A stretch of DNA of 9,371 nt from DATFXF01 sp035258565 (GTDB lineage: Bacteria; Acidobacteriota; Terriglobia; Acidiferrales; UBA7541): contig DATFXF010000154.1 of NCBI GenBank assembly GCA_035258565.1, positions 1-9,371 of the forward strand, written 5' to 3'. The position numbers and the translations under genes are program-made. This document shows positions 6,486 to 9,371 of this stretch, one piece after another. How positions within the stretch are numbered: position 1 is the stretch's first letter; the number at the start of each line of letters is the position of its first letter. The notes under the pieces were generated by a model. That model ran no database searches. It had not been told where the DNA came from and saw nothing but the letters and a program-made list of their open reading frames with translations.

Positions 6486-6524
6486 GAGGAGCTCGGACGA
6501 GCAGTCGTCTTCCGCCAACTCCTC
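6486..6524. other. Imperfect stem-loop between convergent genes
   Basis: GAGGAG (6486-6491) can pair with CTCCTC (6519-6524), enclosing GACGA (6496-6500) and TCGTC (6505-6509) around a four-base loop. It begins 33 bases after the VOC stop and lies upstream, in plus coordinates, of the M20 stop at 6672. It could serve as a shared transcription end, but there is no T-tract on either strand. Nothing else is visible in 6453-6671. Confidence 0.3.
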
Positions 6525-6671
6525 GTAAGCCTCACGGAAAACGACGCACTATGAATGTGCCCTCACGTTTGGATCAGGACACAGGCGATTCGAAGAGAGA
6601 GGTTGGAGCGCCTGGGCTAAAAACATCACAAGCAAGATCATCAAGGGTAGGGAAGCGTAAGACGGACGAAA

Positions 6672-7916
6672 CTAGCGAGCGCCGCAGAGCTCGGCAATGG
6701 TGAGAGCGTAGACCTTCGTGACATCCACCAGCGTTTGGGTTCTTACTTTCTCACCCTGGGCGTCCCGCGGCCCGCTGGACGGGCCATAGTTGACGGTCTC
6801 AATGCCGTAGCGGGTCAGCACGGAGGCGTCGGAGCACCACAACACCGTGTCACGGGTCGGTCGAGTGCCCAAGACGCGGCGGTGACTTGACTCGATGGCT
6901 TTCACCATCGGGTGGTCCTCGCGGATCTCGGCACCCGGCACCGACACCATGGTCTCAAACTCGATCCCATAGTCCGGGTAGCGCTGGCGCAACTGGTCGA
7001 CCAACTCCAGGGCCGCTCGCCGCGCCTCGCTGAGCGGCATGGTCGGCGGAACGCGGATGTCGAGAAAAACCTCGGTACGCTCCGGCGTCCGGCTCGCGCG
7101 CCACGGGTGCCCGGCCCGAATCGCTCCCGGGTTGACGACGCCCTTCTTTCCACCGTATGCGGCTCGCCCCTCCCACGAAGGAATCCACTTCCAAATTGCG
7201 CCTAGCACGTCGTGCATACGCCGGATGGAGTTCTCCCCCAGGCGCCCGGCGGTGAAACCGCTGTGCACGTAGGGCCCCTGGGTCGCGACCCGGACCCACA
7301 GCGAGCCGTAGTGCCCGAGCACGAGCTTCATGTCCGTCGGCTCTCCGAGGATGCACATATCCGGTAGAACGCCGTGGTTCACTAGGTAATGACTTCCAAC
7401 CCCGTACCCTCGATACTCCTTTCCCACAAATTCTTCGTTCCATTGCGTTTTCTCGATTTCTCCGACCACCGCCGCAATGATCACGTCCCCGGCCAGCTTC
7501 ACGCCCGCCCGCTTGATGGCCTGGACCGCCTGTGCGTAGCAGACCAGCGCTCCTTTCATGTTATAGATGCCCAGGCCATAGATCATCCCGTCTTTGATCA
7601 CCGCGTTCGGCTTATACCCGATCCCGGTTAGGAAGGGCTCCCGACCCGTGTTGGAAGTATCCATGTGTCCGTTGAACATTAGGTTCTTGCCATGTCCCTG
7701 GCCCTCAAGGCGGCCGATGACGTTGGGACGCCCGTCTTCAACTTCCTGCCAACTCACCTGCAACCCTATCTGCTCAAAGGACCGCTTCATATAGCGGGCC
7801 ATTTCGAGTTCAGCGCCGGTAGGGCTGGGGATATTGATGACCTCCTGGGCCATGGCGACAATCTGTTCCTCGCTGACTTGGGCGAGGATGGCCTCGGCTA
7901 GATCGGAATCATGCAT
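6672..7916 (-). CDS. M20 family (ArgE/DapE-like) metallohydrolase homologue with substituted second metal site
   Basis: The protein has 414 residues, normal for the M20 family. The ATG at 7916 is chosen because AGGAGG (7925-7930) lies 8 bases upstream; an in-frame GTG at 7958 would overlap the M24 stop. Family marks are IPSPTG (29-34), FNGHMD (81-86, metal His84 and general Asp86), GEIE (152-155), LGEPTD (190-195, Glu192) and YVHSG (216-220, lid-domain His218). Typical members remove acyl groups from amino acids or cut small peptides with two zinc ions. Here the bridging Asp of DMKG is Asn119 (IYNMKG), the EE pair reads EIE (Glu153, Ile154, Glu155), and the C-terminal His of the AH motif is Gln387 (DAQGEKV). 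All three ligands of one zinc therefore look changed, while His84 and Glu192 of the other remain. It follows the M24 gene by 38 bases, surely in one operon. A single-metal hydrolase or a non-hydrolytic role is possible. Confidence 0.87.
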   Translation of the reverse strand: MHDSDLAEAILAQVSEEQIVAMAQEVINIPSPTGAELEMARYMKRSFEQIGLQVSWQEVEDGRPNVIGRLEGQGHGKNLMFNGHMDTSNTGREPFLTGIGYKPNAVIKDGMIYGLGIYNMKGALVCYAQAVQAIKRAGVKLAGDVIIAAVVGEIEKTQWNEEFVGKEYRGYGVGSHYLVNHGVLPDMCILGEPTDMKLVLGHYGSLWVRVATQGPYVHSGFTAGRLGENSIRRMHDVLGAIWKWIPSWEGRAAYGGKKGVVNPGAIRAGHPWRASRTPERTEVFLDIRVPPTMPLSEARRAALELVDQLRQRYPDYGIEFETMVSVPGAEIREDHPMVKAIESSHRRVLGTRPTRDTVLWCSDASVLTRYGIETVNYGPSSGPRDAQGEKVRTQTLVDVTKVYALTIAELCGAR

Positions 7917-7924
7917 CTGCTGAG

Positions 7925-7930
7925 CCTCCT
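7925..7930 (-). promoter_or_regulatory. Ribosome binding site deciding the ATG start of the M20 gene
   Basis: A perfect AGGAGG on the minus strand lies 8 bases before the ATG at 7916. It sits in the short gap after the M24 stop (7955-7957). The alternative GTG at 7958 has no such site. Confidence 0.75.
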
Positions 7931-7954
7931 GGAGTTGAGGGCCAGATCGGTGAC

Positions 7955-9133
7955 TCACTCGTGCCGGAAGTCATCCGGAAAGGAGCAGAGCTTCTCGCTC
8001 CGGTCATCCGTAATCAGGTAATTGTCCTCGAGCCGCAGTCCCCCACCACCCTCCCAATAGACTCCGGGCTCAATCGCCAGCACCATGCCCTTGCGGATCT
8101 TCCCCGGCGCCGCCTGATGAGCAAAGGGCGGCTCGTGCGCCCGCGCGCCGACACCGTGGGCCACCGGGTGTGAGGGTTGGCCCGGGTAGCCAGCTTCAGC
8201 GATGCCTTTCCGAATCAGCCGATCAAGCTCCCCAAGCGGGGCCCCATCCCGCGCGGAGCTGCTGGCTTGGTGAAGAATCCCCAGAAGCGATTCCAGTAAA
8301 CGATCGTATCTCGAGGTAAGTTTGCCCGGACACAGATTCTTGGTCAGGTCGGTCCAATAGCCGTCGGCGCATACCCAGATTTCCACCAGGGTTGGCTCAT
8401 GTTCCTGGATCGGACGATGTGAGGTGGCGGTGAACGTGGCGATGCCGGGACCGGACCAGACCAGCGTGAAGGCTCTGGCCATCTCCACCTTGCCTTTGTA
8501 GCCTACACCCTGGGCATGGATGTGGCCTTCGATCATGGCCCCGACTTCGCTTTCTGTCATTCCCGGGCGGATCTGCTCGCGAGCGTACTCCATGCCCAGC
8601 GCGGCAAGCTCGTTGGCAAGGCGCATCCGTGCAATCTCCTGCGCCGTTTTGATCATGCGCGCCTCAGCCAGCAAACCGGTGGCGTCCACCACCTGCTTCG
8701 CCACCGCGCGAAAGGCATCGAAATAGCCCTGAGTGTAGACGGTTGGCTCTCCCACCATGCGGTCGCAGATCTGGGAGCCTTGGGAGAGTTCCACGCCAAT
8801 CCGCTCCGTCAGGCCTCGCTCGCGCAGCACTTCCAGGCAGAGATCCATTGAGCGCGCCGTAGGTGGACGTGGATCGCTCGGATGGTAGAACCGAAACGCA
8901 CGGACGTCACTGGTCCAGGCGGTGTGTTGCGCCTCGCGGAGCTGTGGCTCGATCACCAGAAGCGTGGCTTCGCCCTCGCGGGGGAAAACAGCGATGTCAT
9001 ACCCTTTCATGCACCAGTAATCAGTGAGATAGAGGATGTTGTCCGGGGCACGCACCACAATCGCGCTCAGCTCCTGTTCGATCATCCGCTGGCGCACTCG
9101 CTCGAGCTTCTGTTGATCGATCGGGTGGTTCAT
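7955..9133 (-). CDS. M24 family (Xaa-Pro dipeptidase/creatinase-fold) protein
   Basis: The protein has 392 residues with the usual two-domain layout: a creatinase-like N-terminal domain (about 10-150; DNILYLTDYW, 31-40) and a pita-bread catalytic domain (about 165-385). Metal-site residues visible are Asp262 (GYWTDLTKN), His326 (VAHGVG), Glu355 (AIEPGVY) and Glu369 (RLEDN), with substrate-side His333 (AHEPP). The first Asp ligand of the DxG motif is Glu251 (VEIW). Family members hydrolyse Xaa-Pro bonds with Mn2+ or Co2+, or, as creatinase, hydrolyse creatine without metal. With four of five ligands retained, hydrolase activity seems likely, but the substrate is open. A GGAG (9141-9144) lies 7 bases before the ATG. 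It is followed by the M20 gene, a frequent pairing in catabolic clusters for amide-bonded substrates, and preceded by a ketopantoate-reductase-like gene 103 bases upstream. Confidence 0.9.
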   Translation of the reverse strand: MNHPIDQQKLERVRQRMIEQELSAIVVRAPDNILYLTDYWCMKGYDIAVFPREGEATLLVIEPQLREAQHTAWTSDVRAFRFYHPSDPRPPTARSMDLCLEVLRERGLTERIGVELSQGSQICDRMVGEPTVYTQGYFDAFRAVAKQVVDATGLLAEARMIKTAQEIARMRLANELAALGMEYAREQIRPGMTESEVGAMIEGHIHAQGVGYKGKVEMARAFTLVWSGPGIATFTATSHRPIQEHEPTLVEIWVCADGYWTDLTKNLCPGKLTSRYDRLLESLLGILHQASSSARDGAPLGELDRLIRKGIAEAGYPGQPSHPVAHGVGARAHEPPFAHQAAPGKIRKGMVLAIEPGVYWEGGGGLRLEDNYLITDDRSEKLCSFPDDFRHE

Positions 9134-9170
9134 AGCTTCTCTCCGACCCCTAGCAGGCTCGGAGCCGCCG

Positions 9171-9219
9171 CGCTCGGAGGATCTTCTCCGTTTCGCTCGA
9201 AATCCTCATGTCCCGAGCG
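9171..9219. repeat. Overlapping inverted repeats between two genes
   Basis: CGCTCGG (9171-9177) is mirrored by CCGAGCG (9213-9219). CGGAG (9175-9179) can instead pair with CTCCG (9186-9190), so the two stems exclude each other. GCTCGGAG also occurs as a direct repeat, near 9157 and 9172. It sits in the 103-base gap before the M24 gene. It may be a leader or mRNA-processing structure, or chance in GC-rich DNA. Confidence 0.3.
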
Positions 9220-9236
9220 TGCTGCCCCCAGAAGGT

Positions 9237-9371
9237 CTATCCCTGAGCGTGCGTCTTTGCTCCCCAAATCCAGGATGCTTCCTTGCCTTTGATCAGCCGA
9301 TAGAGTGCGGTGTGCAGCGGAGCGCTCACGCCGACGCGGGCTGCCTCACGAGCGATAGCGCCTCCCAAGAA
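9237..9371 (-). CDS. Ketopantoate reductase (PanE/ApbA)-like protein, C-terminal fragment
   Basis: An open frame enters from the right edge and ends at TAG (9237-9239), giving the last 44 residues of a protein. The stretch FLGGAIAREAARVGVSAPLH, followed by TALYRLIKGKE, matches the end of the ApbA C-terminal helical domain (G.IvreA.rlGVptPlh..ly.li...E). Members use NADPH to reduce 2-oxo acids such as ketopantoate to 2-hydroxy acids. A short tail (ASWIWGAKTHAQG) follows the conserved part. Same orientation as the M24 and M20 genes, and probably co-transcribed with them. With so little sequence the family call is fair but the exact function is not, and a biosynthetic panE role should not be assumed in this setting. 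Confidence 0.68.
   Translation of the reverse strand, partial: FLGGAIAREAARVGVSAPLHTALYRLIKGKEASWIWGAKTHAQG

Overview
The window looks like part of an Acidobacteriota chromosome, plausibly a Solibacter/Bryobacter-like soil lineage. This rests on a very large Oar-type TonB-dependent receptor with a carboxypeptidase-regulatory-like domain before its plug, a gene family strongly expanded in that phylum, together with moderately high GC and GTG/ATG starts behind AGGAGG-type ribosome sites. No rRNA, tRNA, CRISPR array, insertion sequence or phage gene was seen.

Layout from left to right. (1) 1-2220, minus: the N-terminal 740 residues of an outer-membrane TonB-dependent receptor whose 3' end lies beyond the window. 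(2) 2221-2784: a 564-base gap with no convincing gene, containing a GC-rich nest of inverted repeats. (3) 2785-5804, minus: a tight three-gene operon transcribed in the order FAH-family hydrolase/isomerase, homocitrate-synthase-like DRE-TIM enzyme, tryptophan-2,3-dioxygenase-like heme protein. A good sigma70-type promoter (TTGACA, 18 bases, TACACT) sits in front of it. (4) 5805-6074: a divergent intergenic region holding a near-perfect 20-base palindrome that is a likely operator. (5) 6075-6452, plus: a single-domain VOC (glyoxalase-fold) protein. (6) 6672-9133, minus: an M24 (creatinase/prolidase-fold) protein followed by an M20 (ArgE/DapE-fold) protein. (7) 9237-9371, minus: the last 44 residues of a ketopantoate-reductase-like protein at the window edge.

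The most interesting property is shared by several genes. The enzymes are recognisable by fold, but each has changed residues that define its family's textbook reaction. The TDO-like protein keeps the heme histidine and the substrate arginine but lacks the GTGGS/T loop. The homocitrate-synthase-like protein keeps its metal ligands, but the positions aligning with the Glu/His/Tyr Claisen residues are Val/Val/Ile. The M20 protein keeps ligands of metal site 1, but the bridging Asp is Asn and the C-terminal His is Gln. The M24 protein has Glu for the first Asp ligand. The VOC protein has none of the usual metal ligands at the positions examined. No kynurenine-pathway partner (KynB, KynU) and no lysine, leucine or nif gene is present. 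The inference is a dedicated, uncharacterised catabolic or biosynthetic pathway that may oxidise an indole-like or other aromatic amino-acid derivative, process an acylpyruvate/2-oxo-acid product and trim amide bonds. The substrate cannot be determined from the sequence.
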